A stretch of 64,000 nt of DNA from [Phialemoniopsis] sp. UDSM-2020 (GCA_018873225.1 JAEILZ010000003.1:5022001-5086000); one strand, 5' to 3'. Numbered from the stretch's first letter, positions 33,101 to 44,089 are shown. Numbers and translations are program-made. The notes: generated by a model from the sequence alone, not told the origin.

Positions 33101-34056
33101 TTTGAAAGATGGTTGTGACAAGATGATACTTGAGAAGAGGTTTGGGATGGTTGCTGGTTGATAATTCGAGAGAAAGAAAGAGGGCAAGACTCTCATTTTA
33201 TACCTATCAGGAGATACCATGGCCTCAGGTCAAAGTAAGGTTCGTTGCAACCCACTGTGCGGCGCAGGCCGGGTCCACGGCAAACCGTCCGGTGTCCGGG
33301 GCACTCGGGCACCTTCCCCTTTCTGGCTCTGGAGGCATGAAGTTCCGTACACAGTCTTGGGTTTAATGCGTATTGGCACCGGCGCTTAGGCGTAGGGACT
33401 GGCGCGTATCGAGACGGATTTCGAGATCGTGCAGACCTGGACCTGGCTGTGCCGCAACGAGGCATGCGTCCGACTCCTCTTCCATGACACATCAACCTCG
33501 CTTATCACCTTTTGCCTAATCTTCTATTTTACGACAGAAATGTCTGGAAGGATTCATTGGAGGTTTCGGTCGAAGAATGATTCGCTTGACACTTTGGCCC
33601 CAGCTGAGAGGCGATCCACGGGCCTAGCCTCCGGTAATCGATGCTGGACTGCGGCGCTGTTTCAGACTTTTGTCAAAATCAGCTCAGGCGCGCGTCTGTA
33701 TTCATGCATCTCGGATGGCCTATCCGGCGTCTGCGGCGCGGCTGCTGCGGTATCGGAATAAGCTGAGCTTAGAGTAGACAGAACACAGGCCTACCGGGAT
33801 ATGGTGAAGGCACACGGTATCCGTTTGTGGCGAGGATTTGACTATATCGCATGACATTGGTCGGCTCGTATTCCATACTAAACAGTGCAAAGATCATTCT
33901 ATTCGGCTGCCATATCTCGCGCCGGACACTGGATCATACACTTCTCATGGTTATGCCTCGGTTCTTCAGTGGTGGAAGGCAGTATCTACGTATTAAATGA
34001 ACTAGACATATGCAAGATATTGCTCATACACAATCATAGTATAGTCGAGCTTCTCT
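33101..34056. other. Intergenic region
   Basis: About 950 bases. It contains the TATA box at 33196-33202; otherwise nothing recognised. Confidence 0.45.
33196..33202 (-). promoter_or_regulatory. TATA box (TATAAAA) of six-cysteine peptide gene
   Basis: The minus strand reads TATAAAA, 96 nt upstream of the ATG at 33100. Confidence 0.55.
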
Positions 34057-35421
34057 TCATGCGTCAGTAGAGATGTCCCTCGCATTTCTCTTGTACCAAC
34101 CATTCTTTGCACCATCCTTCAACGTCTCCCCATCAGCCAGCAAGTGGCTAACGTTACGCTTCCCTTCCTTTCTGAGCTGTTCACCTAGCACATCAGGGAC
34201 ATCCATGATGACCCAGTTGTAGCCAGACTCGATGATCCATCCGAAGTCGGACCGGCTGTCATCCTTGGCACTAAGGCTGGGCTCTTTGCCCTCGCTGAAA
34301 CCATAGACGCTACCATTCACCCTGATCTCCTCTGGCAGCTTAAAGCGGCCGAGATCGAAGTGGGTCAGATTGGTGGTGAACTGCTCAGTGAAGTCACCCG
34401 CGACAAAGCTATTGTAAAGTATAGTTAGTCTAGTTGAATTATCAGGGATCAATATTTGCACTCACAAAGTGCCGGCCGTGGAGAATTTGTCATTGGCGCA
34501 GCTGGCGTTACGCTGCACGTAGTCTAGGAGGTTCTGGAGTTGGCCTCCCGTGTGGCGAAGCTCGATTTCCGCAGATATCGTGTAATTGGTCTTTGCGAAT
34601 GCCTTGAGCCCGCCAATTGTGTCCCACTTGGCCTCGTCTTCCGGGTTGTAGACGGGAATATATGCCAGGTTGATACCACTAGCAAAGGCGTCCTGGACCC
34701 AGTCCTCGGCCTCCAGCTCCGCGGGCGTCTTCCACCAGGTGGCCTGGAGCTTGTAGATGCACCACTCGTTGGCAGGCACACCAGAGGCATTGGTCAAGTT
34801 CTTGAGAGCCCAGTACGAGGGACCGACGGCGTTCTTATCTTTGAAGTCCAATTGAAGCACCACGTTCATGCCGAGGTCGTGAATCGACTCGACCATCTGG
34901 GGGAGGGTCGGCACTGTTTCCGAGTGGACCCGTCCAATCTCATCTCGAAGATGAAGATTCTCCATAAAGCCCTTGAAGGAGCTGTTCACGACCTTGGGGT
35001 CGTAGCCCTTCCCGGTGAAAGGACTGTAGGCCGGATTGCCAGTCTGCTCACCGACATCGGTGACTCGCCCAAGGCCACTGTCATGTACCATGGGGAGGTA
35101 GCCATCGGACGAGAGTCGGACATCCGTCTCGATACACTCAATACCCGCTTCTGCGACCCGGAAATAGGCGTTGACACTGTTTTCCGTGGTACCGTTCCAT
35201 CTGTCGCAATGTTAGGAACCGGATTCAGGAGGAAGTTTATTTTGGTAGGCTAAGATTTTGTACCTTAGACCGCGATGGGCGCAGAGCATGACCAAATCCT
35301 CGCGAGGGCGGCGAAAAGCATCTATGATCTTTCTCACGTCATAGGGCTGACGGGCCGCATCCGAGACACACGGGAATGTCAGGGCCAGAGCCGCAGCGAA
35401 AACGGGAATGGCCTGACGCAT
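34057..35421 (-). CDS. Secreted glycerophosphodiester phosphodiesterase
   Basis: Exons 35421-35264, 35200-34466 and 34408-34057 (introns 63 and 57 nt); 414 residues. A signal peptide (1-22) precedes the GDPD core. CAHRGLRWNGTTENSVNAY (near 46-64) holds the catalytic His-Arg and Glu-Asn. CIETDVRLSSDGYLPMVHDS holds the metal-binding E.D and the second His. VVLQLDFKDK follows. The known reaction releases sn-glycerol 3-phosphate and an alcohol from deacylated phospholipids, or cleaves lysolipids. The secretion signal and N-glycosylation sites (NGT, NSS, NLT) suggest an extracellular scavenger. It could alternatively be a phospholipase-D-toxin-like branch, but the spacing here is that of ordinary GDPDs. 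Two CACGTG sites lie upstream. Confidence 0.85.
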
Positions 35422-36114
35422 GATGTAGTGATGTTAGAGGTGGTGCACTGAGTGTGGCAAGATTGACATGTTCACTAAAGCACCAAAATGTAGTGTATGC
35501 AGAATCAGAACAGCGTTTATATGTATTGGGGATGCACAACCGGAAGGGTGCCTTCATTAAGCGCAACGCTCATACCGGACCCCCGGACTCAATGCACTCG
35601 AGTGCAGAAGATCACGGGCGTTTCCGTACCCGTCTTATCAACTAGTGGATATCCTGATGCAGGATGTCAATCGCAATTCAAGCTGTCCGCCATGTAGTCA
35701 ATCAAACTTCCAAGGCCGAGGCACGTGTAGGGTTGCCAAGAAATCGTCAGCACAGTCGCTCCATCTAAACGGGCACGCAGAGCAGGACTACCGGGCGACC
35801 GAAGCACGTGTAGTTATAACCCCCGGACAGCTTGCGAAGCGGAGCAATAAGAGTGGGCACAGAGCGGTCATCGACCGACCCGTGCATTTTCCCATTTCCC
35901 AACGCCATGGACTTTGTGTAAGTGAAAACCCGTCTTGCAAGATTTGACTTGTCAGAACCTCACGTCCATGCAGAGGCCAGTTGCAATAGCACAGCATCGG
36001 CGTGAGATTGAGAGATCCAATTCTTATGACTGTATAATCTAGCTCTCCACCAAAGTGCGAAACTATGTACAGGCGTGTCGCAATCCTCTCGAGTCTCTCG
36101 CCAATGCAAGCTTA
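35422..36114. other. Promoter region of the glycerophosphodiesterase
   Basis: About 690 bases between the GDPD start and the stop of the next minus-strand gene. It holds a TATA (GTTTATA on plus, 35515-35521, 94 nt from the ATG) and two CACGTG sites. Confidence 0.5.
35718..35813. promoter_or_regulatory. Paired CACGTG sites in a repeated GCACGTGTAG context
   Basis: CACGTG is at 35722-35727 and 35805-35810, 301 and 384 bases upstream of the GDPD ATG. Both copies share the context cga(g/a)gcacgtgtag, so they look like a duplicated site. A Pho4/NUC-1-type factor is the candidate binder (inference). Confidence 0.45.
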
Positions 36115-37236
36115 TTAGTTCGGGGTGAGCTTCATAAGCTTGCCGCCAGCGCCATCCTCGAGCACCCAGATGGCACCGTCCTTGTCCTCACGGATGCCGC
36201 GCATGCGCTTCCCCATGCGGATGCGCTGAGCCTCCTTGGCCGTGTCACCCGTGATCTCCACGCGCACGACCTGTTGCGAACTGAGGCCGACGATGAAGGC
36301 ATTGCCCTTCCAGCTGGGGAACAGGTCGCCCTTGTAGATGATTAGGCCGCCTGGGGAGATGACTGGGACCCAGAAAGCCTTGGGCGCAGTCATCTTGGGG
36401 TTAGAGGCGTGCTTGGGGATCTGGGTGCCGTTGTAATGCTGTCCCTCGCACACGGACGGCCATCCGTAGTTGGCGCCTTTCTGGATCAGGTTGAGCTCGT
36501 CACCGCCCATGGGGCCCATCTCGACCTCCCACAGACGGCCCTGGGCGTCCCAGTCGATGCCCAGCGGGTTGCGGTGGCCGAGCGACCAGATCTGCGACTG
36601 GACGGCGCCATCGGCGGCGAACGGGTTGCCGGCGAAAGAGGTGCCGTTGTCGTACAGGTGGATGATCTTGCCGAGGTTGGTAGTCATGGACTGGGAAGGC
36701 CACATCTGGTTGATCTCGCCCGACGAGATCCAGAGCGAGCCGTCGGTCTTGTCGAACAGCATGCGACAGGCGAACTGGAGGCCGCCTCCGGCCTTCTGCG
36801 AGTGGCGCCAGATGACCTCGAGGTTGGACAGGGCGCCGCCGGTGCCGCTCAGCGTCAACTTGGCCCGCGCGGCTGCGCAGCCGGCGCCACCGCTGCCGCT
36901 CTCGGCGTAGCTGATGTAGACGATGCCGTTGTCGGCGTACTGGGGGTGCAAGGCGACGTCGTGCAGACCGCCCTGGCCGCCGTAGGCGACGGATGGCACA
37001 CCGGTGATGGCGCCAGGCGTGCCACCGGCAGGGTCAACGAGCTTCATGTTGCCTCGTCGCTCATTGACGATGATTTTGCCGTCGGGGAGGAAGGCGAACG
37101 CCCATCCTTCTTGGTGAGTGGAAATGGTCGTCGACTTCCATGGCTGCGCCTGGCGCGGGCCCATATCCGGCGATGGGCTGGCCAAAGAACCGGTTGCCAA
37201 CGCCAGAGCGTAGCTAAGAGAAAGTCCGAGATGCAT
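36115..37236 (-). CDS. Secreted glucose/sorbosone dehydrogenase-type beta-propeller (PQQ-dependent)
   Basis: One intronless frame of 373 residues. A signal peptide (1-19) precedes the propeller. Key blocks are GGQGGLHDVALHPQY (His92, probable catalytic base), GHRNPLGIDWD (PQQ/Ca site), VEMGPMGGDELN, GANYGWPS and RMRGIREDKDG. Length and order match bacterial soluble aldose sugar dehydrogenases such as E. coli YliI and the fungal AA12-like group. The known chemistry is PQQ-dependent oxidation of sugars to lactones. The usual HGPxGGDE has Met for the first His here. It lacks introns while most longer neighbours have them. TATA (TATAAAG) at 37354. Confidence 0.82.
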   Translation of the reverse strand: MHLGLSLSYALALATGSLASPSPDMGPRQAQPWKSTTISTHQEGWAFAFLPDGKIIVNERRGNMKLVDPAGGTPGAITGVPSVAYGGQGGLHDVALHPQYADNGIVYISYAESGSGGAGCAAARAKLTLSGTGGALSNLEVIWRHSQKAGGGLQFACRMLFDKTDGSLWISSGEINQMWPSQSMTTNLGKIIHLYDNGTSFAGNPFAADGAVQSQIWSLGHRNPLGIDWDAQGRLWEVEMGPMGGDELNLIQKGANYGWPSVCEGQHYNGTQIPKHASNPKMTAPKAFWVPVISPGGLIIYKGDLFPSWKGNAFIVGLSSQQVVRVEITGDTAKEAQRIRMGKRMRGIREDKDGAIWVLEDGAGGKLMKLTPN

Positions 37237-38276
37237 CGTGATTGGGGCAGCCTTTGCTTCTCAGTGTAATCTTTTGGGCCCTAGGGGGTTTAGACGTGAA
37301 TGGCTCACATCGCGTAGAAAGTCTTTGGCTGTCTACACCCCAAAGGCAAGTCGCTTTATAAGAAAGGAGAGAACGGAGAGCGCGAGCAGACTGTGGTTTA
37401 ACTTCAGGCTATTCACGGCTTTTAATGACTTACAAATGGTTAATTATAAGATCCGCCTTTTATGGAATATAGACATCATAGCAGTAGGGGTTGAAGCTTG
37501 GCATGAGGGGATCCTCGGCAGAGATTCGTCGGATATTTTTTACCCCAGAATTGTTGGTATATCGGCACATGTGCAGAGTATGATCGCACGGAGGCTTCGG
37601 GCTGCACACCAATGTACTTCCTTATTAGGTCAGAGGCGACGCACGCATGCATTCTTGGCATTCGCTTTTAGACACAACATCTATCAGGATCAAGATTTAA
37701 CCCATAACCATGTATATCCTTTTTGAACGTGTACGTACACCCACTCTCCCAAGCGACGTCTTGGCATTAACTCGAAGGATGCCTCCTAACACCCTCATTT
37801 CGGACCCCTGATGAATCGGAACCAAGCATGCAAGATCCAAGATGTCCCGGGAATCACTTTGACAGCGGGTGGACATGCTGCTGCCGGATTTCGAAATCGC
37901 GATACCAGCGGTCGGCCAAGTAGTCAATGAACTTCACGAGGTAAAAGCACATGCAGTGATGCCAAGAAACCGTCAGCTTGGTCCGCCGATGCCTGCATGG
38001 AAGAACAAGGCATGAAGGGCTGTCGCATTCCTGACTCATCCACGTGTGCTTTTATATGCGAGCTGCGAGTCAGCGTATTCGTGGGCGTAAAATCGCTGTT
38101 TACCTAACTGACTTGCTCTATGGTGTCTGTGCTATCCAGACTAGACTACAAAGGTCTGGTCCCAGACATTGTCGCCCTTGTCCTCATGATTCAGCATCAC
38201 TTCGCTGAGCTTTGAAGCAGAGCGAGATTCTCTTTGAGTCGCATCGATGATCTTGAGGCTTGTGATGTCAAGACGA
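37237..38276. other. Intergenic region
   Basis: About 1 kb. A minus-strand TATAAAG at 37354-37360 lies 118 nt upstream of the dehydrogenase ATG. The rest is AT-rich with no gene recognised. One CACGTG is at 38041. Confidence 0.45.
37354..37360 (-). promoter_or_regulatory. TATA box (TATAAAG) of the sugar dehydrogenase
   Basis: Minus strand, 118 nt upstream of the ATG at 37236. Confidence 0.5.
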
Positions 38277-38868
38277 TTACTTCCTGTAGAAGACTAGGAA
38301 ACCAATAAAAAAGCCTAGGAAGATCCCTCCTGTGAGCAGGGTCATTCCCACTACCTATTCAATCCAGTCAATAACTACTTGAATGTTCCATACTGACATC
38401 GCTGATCCAATTGGAAGACAAGAAAGAGCAGCGAGGCGAAAGTCATCATACCACTTCAAGGAACCAGTCCTATCTCTATTATTAGCAGTGTTGACAAATC
38501 GCTTTGACGAAAGCCAAGTGCGGTCTTCGTTACCGGTTTACATGGACCCAGGAGCATCCACTCACATCATCAGCATCTGCTTTGAAAACTCTAGAAAAGG
38601 TTTCCACAATGCACTGAGCATGACTTGGGGGCACAGCTAAGTCTTCAGAAACTCGGATGCGGTCTTGCACTCTGGAAATGTTCCGCAACAATGTACCATT
38701 CCAGAAGATGCCATCCAGGTTGACTGAGTCACGATAGCTGTGGTGCTGCAGGACTTTGCAAAGCCAGTCGCGCACGTCTGCCGTTGAAGCATCTGCACGC
38801 GGTCGCTGTCTGGCAAGCTCACGGCATGTCGGGGGTTGCGAGGGCCCCTTTTTGGTCGTATAGAGCAT
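38277..38868 (-). CDS. Small C-terminally membrane-anchored protein, three exons
   Basis: Exon 1 is 38868-38566, intron 38565-38470 (donor GTGAGT), exon 2 is 38469-38452 (18 nt), intron 38451-38355 (donor GTATGA, branch TTGACTG), exon 3 is 38354-38277; 132 residues. Exons 2 and 3 are needed to add a clean transmembrane segment (VVVGMTLLTGGIFLGFFIGF, about 107-126) ending LVFYRK at the stop. That the splices restore frame and create a textbook tail anchor is the main evidence. The soluble part has WLCKVLQHHSYRDSVNL and no known domain. The frame is open upstream without an ATG to 38979, so the start could be further 5' by an additional exon. Function unknown. Confidence 0.5.
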
Positions 38869-40120
38869 GTTTTCGAGATACCGGACGGAGGTGCGACGAA
38901 AAACGTGTTGCGCGCTGAATTTGGAGTGTTCGAATGAAGGAAGCAAAAGTTCTTGAAACTTTGAGCGAGAGAAATACAAAGACAGACCTGAAACTGTAGT
39001 ATTTATGCGGCATTTTGATATCTGGTATTGCTATGAACTTTAAAGGATCTCTTGTGGATGCTGACTATGATGGTTCCATGGGCATCCAAGCCATGGTATT
39101 AATGAACCATCAAACCACATAACGATAACTCATTGTAGAACCCGGTGAAAGAATCATCTAAGCAGATTTTGGAAAGTAGAGCTGATGGGGGCTACTGGTT
39201 CCTCAGAGGTGATCATTGTCTTGGAAGACGTCGACGGTGTAATTGTCTTGCCATATCTGCTCGCCTTGCCCGTCAACACGTTCACGACGGTATTGTATCA
39301 GAATGTACGACTATGACGTTGTGCGTAGCCATCACCCTGAGGTAAAAGTTTCCATCTAATTATTTTGCCTTGCGGACGATTATTCCCGTGATTGCACGGT
39401 CGAATCTGGATAGGAACAAATCTCATAAGAATGACAAAGACCAGAACATCTATCAAAGTCTTGAAAGTAGCTCAAGATCTCTACGAAAGTCTTCTATCGT
39501 TGTCTATGAATTCCTCTTGGCTTCTGTAGCCCATCCGCAACTCGATCTATCTGCGATGCTGGATGTTCTTTTTGTCCTTGTAGGCCATTCGCGTGGCCTA
39601 GAAAGCGTAAAGGCTATGATTCGGGACCATAGTGAAAATGACGTATACGGACCCAATTCTGATTGTGCACTTTTCAAAAGTACAACGCAGAATAGTGGCC
39701 TACGTGTTGATGTTGTTATTGTACTTTTGTTCATTACGCCTCAGCTGGCCCAGCGCTTTCAGGTGGGGAATACCCACCTGGCCGGGCTGCGCTAGTCATC
39801 ACTAGGTGCCGAAGTTCCACTGTACAGCATGTGTCAAAAGTACAACGCACTATCGTAGCCTGCACGGGAATGCCGAAATGGGCAAAGCTAACCCATCTAG
39901 GTATTCTGACCCAGACCCATGGGCTGGGTTGGGTCTTCCTGGCATGGGCATCATAGGTAGCCATGGGCAGATCCTTATCAGCTCTACAAATTTAAATGTA
40001 CGAAGGTATATGTAGCGGTATTTGCGACGTTCCAGACCTCTCCTGGCAACTTCCAGATTTCTAAATTTCTAAACTTTCAAACGTCCGAAATACGGTACAG
40101 CCCAAGAGAGCGGTTTCAAA
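38869..40120. other. Intergenic region containing an inverted-repeat element
   Basis: About 1.25 kb between divergent genes. Only the inverted-repeat element at 39719-39845 and its partial copy at 39675 stand out. Confidence 0.45.
39675..39863. repeat. 127-bp inverted-repeat element plus partial direct repeat
   Basis: Perfect 11-bp terminal inverted repeats (ttgtacttttg at 39719-39729, caaaagtacaa at 39835-39845) flank a centre with a perfect 8-bp hairpin (caggtggg 39760-39767, cccacctg 39773-39780, 5-nt loop). A direct copy of the right end plus flank (caaaagtacaacgca) sits at 39675. There is no clear target-site duplication. It could be a MITE remnant or a structured RNA or terminator. Confidence 0.45.
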
Positions 40121-41054
40121 ATGATCAAAGATATCGATTTAGTTCTGGATATGACGCCGCGCCAGAAACCCAGGCTACACAACGACTTTGCCCGCAAGGC
40201 ATCATCAGATCAGCCTCGAACAGCACGGGTGCTTGTATTACACGGTAATTGACCGGACCCACGGCCGACCAAGAACAGTATCACTGGATGAAGGCTAACC
40301 TCAACTCAATCATAGGCTTTACGGAATCCGGAGAGTACATGCGAGCGAAGACCCGATTTCTCAGGTCGAATCTAGAGAACGATGTAGTGTTGCCTGCCAA
40401 CTTCAAAGATACTTTCCCAGGCGGTTTCGAATTCTACTACCCCACAGCCCCAAACCTTCTCAGCACGGGGGACGGCGCGGAGGCTGACCCCAGAGAGTTT
40501 TGGACCTGGGGCGTGGGAGAATATGCCACAACAGAGATCGAATACCTTGACAAGTCTATCCGCAAGTTGCTTCAGATTATCCGGACAGAAGGACCCTTCG
40601 TCGGCATTGTGGGATTCTCTACAGGATGCACTGTTTCTCTGATTCTTACGTCCATCGCAGAACGTGGAGCGTCTCCTGAGATCATGGAGGCGTTCAAGCT
40701 CGATCCCACAGTAAGCTCTTTCTCTCCTAGCTACCCTGTCCCATTTCTCTAACGCTGCCGTAGCTTCTCCCGCTTCAGCCATTCTTGTTCGGTGTCATGT
40801 ATAGCGGATGCATCCTATCCCATCCGATCTACAGAACCCTGTTTTTTCCGCGGATCCATACGCCCATTCTACATCTTGTGGGAGAATACGACACATTCAT
40901 ACCTCGTCACGAGTTGCTCAAGTTCTCCAAGCGGTGTCGGAATGTTGTAACAAAATTTCACCCGGGTGGTCACTTTGTGGCGCAATACCAAAGTTGTCAG
41001 GCCGCTGTTGTACAGTTCGTGGAGGCACAGTTGAGCAGGATAGTCAAGAATTAA
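40121..41054 (+). CDS. FSH1-type serine hydrolase
   Basis: Exons 40121-40244, 40316-40710 and 40764-41054 (introns 71 and 53 nt); 269 residues. Domain features are VLVLHGFTESG (oxyanion region, split by intron 1), GIVGFSTGC (Ser143), LVGEYDTFIP (Asp216) and HPGGHFVA (His243), a complete triad in the order of the FSH1/DUF341 family. Family members are cytosolic esterases, and some act as product-releasing hydrolases in polyketide clusters (LovG type). No polyketide synthase is in this window, so a cluster role is not supported. It has no signal peptide. It converges on the kinase gene with only 66 bp between the stops. Confidence 0.85.
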
Positions 41055-41120
41055 CGGCATCAATATGTATTTAAGCAACATACGAATGGTTAGCGTCTAC
41101 TATTGTTCAAATATGAATTC

Positions 41121-42276
41121 TTAGGTCTCCTCGGTCGGTTTCGCCTTCTTCTTTCCTACACCTAGAGCGTTCCATATGTTCCGCAATCCTTGCAAGTCAC
41201 CAGCTTGCTTCCCATACTTGTTCTTGTCGACCCAGCCCTCGGTATCGCCGCCACCAAAATCGAGTATGTATGCGTCACCTCTCTTGTCGATGAGGACGTT
41301 GTCGGTCCTGACGTCTCGCCAAAGCATGCACAAATGATGTAGTCTTAGCATAGATGTTTGAATCTGTCTCGCCCATTTTCTGCGCATGGCCGGTGTTGCC
41401 TCGGTCGCTGGTATGGTGCCATTTTCAATACCTTCAAGTATCGTGCGCAAGCTCTTATGTCTGTGAGGGATGTAGCTGAGCAGGATGCCGACCACGCCAG
41501 TGTGAGACCGTACAAGACCTGTGAGGTGTTAGTAGAGTGGACATGGGGTAGAGACTTTCGTGGCGCCTACCAATCAGTGTAGGCTGTCTCAGTCCCGGGT
41601 CGAGCCGCGCGTGCATGATGTTGTAATAGTGTCTGAACTCGCGATCGATTGCGTCTCGGGTTCCTAGTGTGACCTTGCAAATCATCTTCACGCCGATGAC
41701 GTTCACAACCCAAGTTGCCTTCTCAAGTTGCTCGACGACCAGTACTTGCGAGGGCTGCAGAACCGGCAGGTCGTCCGAAAAGCTGACCTCTGTGAAGGTC
41801 CACGAGTCCATTGGCGGATGAGCGTCAGGAAGTAGGTAGTCTTCCAGATGGCGAGCCATGAACTTTTCGTTCTCGGTGAATAGCTGCAAAGTGTAGGTCG
41901 GCGGGTAAAGGACCTTCTGGAGTGTTCCGGGAGGTGGTAAAGGTTCGGCCGGCGCCAGCTCTTGGATGAGTGGAAGGCAAGCATGTTTCACCAGGCCGGT
42001 CAGCCTCTGCTCGACATCTTCAGTCCGTATCTGGCGCTCATTACGATCCCCAATTAACGATAGGTTTGCAAAGTCTTGTGACAATTGTTCTTCGATTGAC
42101 TGAGTGACATCGGAGCCGGTTGGTCCATCTGCGGGGGGCGCGCCGACAAGAACGAAGAATTTTGCCCCATGAAAGGAAAACTCTCCAAGGAGAGACGGCT
42201 TGGCAGAGCGTCTCAGAATATTATAGCCGATGTACTGCAGTGAAGCAGTTGTATCCTGCTTCTGGTGGTCCGTCAT
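41121..42276 (-). CDS. Protein-kinase-fold protein
   Basis: Exon 1 is 42276-41571, intron 41570-41519 (52 nt), exon 2 is 41518-41121; 367 residues. The N-terminal 180 residues have no known domain. The kinase lobe shows a candidate Lys in VIGVKMICKV, then DREFRHY (possible alpha-C Glu). The catalytic loop LWRDVRTDNVLI (Asp304, Asn309, with Trp replacing the first His of HRD) and DFG (322-324) follow. The C-lobe is short, ending soon after DFG. Such compact kinases are common in filamentous ascomycetes and mostly uncharacterised. The key catalytic and Mg residues are present, so it may be active. Confidence 0.7.
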
Positions 42277-42983
42277 CGCGAATGTTGCGCTGGCGGTGAG
42301 ATGTGAAGGAAAGCCGAGACAAACTTTGGACTGTAGGATTTTCCGGCCGGTTGCCTAGACTTGAGCAGAGAGGTGCTTGAAAGACAGGGGTGTCTGTCGG
42401 GACCTTGAACGATTGAAATTCCCCATCGCGTCTTGGCGTCGACCATTCAAAGTAGTTGGTCGCATACTGAAGAAGATCAGCGACCCGATGTATAAGATTC
42501 AGTGTTCTGATTGAGCCCACGGTAGCAACGACGTCTTTCGTGCGGGATTGAACGAAATGCAACGCTCGTCGCTGACTACAGGAATTGTCTGCGGTGGATT
42601 GTAGCTTCTTCACTTTCACCGGGCCACTCCTGCCTGACCTCCTGTAGAAAGTCGTCCTCAAGAGCGAGGGAGTTGCAAGTGTCCACCACACAAACGTGGA
42701 TGCTAGCTAGAACAGGGGCCAAAACGGCCAAAGGCGGGTGTCGCCATCTACACACTGCAAGATCGAGGGCTATATTTTCTCCAGTATCAGCAGGAAGCAC
42801 TTTTCGCAACCCTGAGTATTGCCCAGCACAGACATGATCACTTCCGAGTCCTGGGAACGAACCATGACAGCATTGCAAGAAGATCTTCTCAACGAAGATC
42901 AAAAGCGGAGGTATATTGACGTCTACCATCCCCCGAGAGATTAATCCGGCACTGACAGCAACGGTGCATGTAGACGAGACTCC
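42277..42983. other. Divergent intergenic region with ambiguous minus-strand frames
   Basis: About 700 bases between the kinase start (minus) and orphan gene D (plus). Two long minus-strand frames overlap here (42576-43091 and 42221-42691), the first extending antisense over gene D. A possible splice near 42640-42590 joins other frames but brings no recognisable domain. Not called as a gene. Confidence 0.3.
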
Positions 42984-43457
42984 ATGCACAGCTGGATCAT
43001 AGAATCCTTTGCTCTTGACCCGGCTCTCGACCATGATGCCGAAAGGCCGCCCCCGATTCTTTGCCTGCCGGGGGAGACGCTCTGCATGCATGGTGATACC
43101 AGCATCCGTTACGTTTCATCCGATGGCGAAATCATGCAGATCATTCTCCTGCTCTATTTGCCGCCCAACGACCAAAGCGACCAGCCTCCCCCAACTCGAC
43201 TTGTCGAATTCTACATGTGGCAAACCATAGTGCTCAAAGCTCTTCAGGATCTCGTCGATCTTCAGATTTGCGAGGGCATTCAAACGGGCTCGACGGACCC
43301 TCAGATGGCCAGCCCACCAGCCGAAATGAGATGGCGGATTGCTCTGGGTAAGTCTAGTCGAGTGATTAAGTCTTACCCTCGACTAAGCCATGAACATCTA
43401 GTCCCTTCCGAGATGACGGTCGATGATGGAAACGCCGAATCAGCTGCAGAGCAATAG
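42984..43457 (+). CDS. Orphan protein D (tandem paralogue of E)
   Basis: Exon 1 is 42984-43347, intron 43348-43401 (gtaagt...atctag, 54 nt), exon 2 is 43402-43457; 139 residues. The intron length is a multiple of three and has no stop in frame, so retention would give a 157-residue variant. The core GDTSIRYVSSDGEIMQIILL, with LYLPP after it, aligns with GDTTQRYSVQGGQPAVQIVLLL in gene E 1.1 kb downstream. Both have an intron right after a W-R-[IF] block (MRWRIAL here). There is no signal peptide or membrane segment. Function unknown. It may be a distant relative of genes A-C, which also place an intron after an (R)F(I/V)(K/R) block. Confidence 0.6.
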   Translation: MHSWIIESFALDPALDHDAERPPPILCLPGETLCMHGDTSIRYVSSDGEIMQIILLLYLPPNDQSDQPPPTRLVEFYMWQTIVLKALQDLVDLQICEGIQTGSTDPQMASPPAEMRWRIALGKSSRVIKSYPRLSHEHLVPSEMTVDDGNAESAAEQ

Positions 43458-44089
43458 GGTGATCTGCTAGCAGCTCCAGCAGACTTTTGCCTACCGCGCG
43501 AGGCGCAATACTGCCGGGAATGCTTGGATACTGTGATGGCGGCTGGAAGACTGGGCATGGAACCTTCTCTGGACGCGTGTGTCAGTCACAATTCATCGGC
43601 ATCATACGATTCTTCGTTCTCGACTTCGGAATACGGTGGACGAGAGTGAATCCTCGACAGAATTAATGATCCAGATAGCCTCGTGAAAATAGAATTAAAT
43701 TATATATACTTCCAGCGCTGTGTTATTGGTATATGATCTATGCAAACCATGGAAAGCTCTCGTATGGTGGCTCACCCGCTTCGAGTGGCACAGGCGCAAT
43801 CGTAGTCACCGCGTCCAACACAAGTAGCACTGGTGACATGGAGCCTGGCCAGCGCTCTATGGTATTCCAGCTACGTCACTACTTACAGATCACTCATTGC
43901 AAGTAGTGAGTCCAAGGCGAGCATCAACGAAAAGTCGGGTACAAAGCACTTCTCAGGGTCAACGTAGTACCTCTCCCCCAAGTCAACGCGCGCAAGATAC
44001 TACTAAACTGCTTGTCTTACCTAGAGGCAAGCCGGTTGATTCTGTTCATCTCACAAATCACTTGAATCTACCTTTCTGTAATAAACAAG
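43458..44089. other. Intergenic region between orphan genes D and E
   Basis: About 630 bases, AT-rich near 43680-43740. No gene recognised. Confidence 0.4.

Noticed and set aside
36409..37269. 286-codon plus-strand frame
   Set aside because: Antisense shadow of the GC-rich sugar dehydrogenase gene, whose motifs and signal peptide are clear.
42576..43091. 171-codon minus-strand frame antisense to gene D
   Set aside because: No domain, no supported partner exon, and gene D has a paralogue supporting the plus-strand reading.
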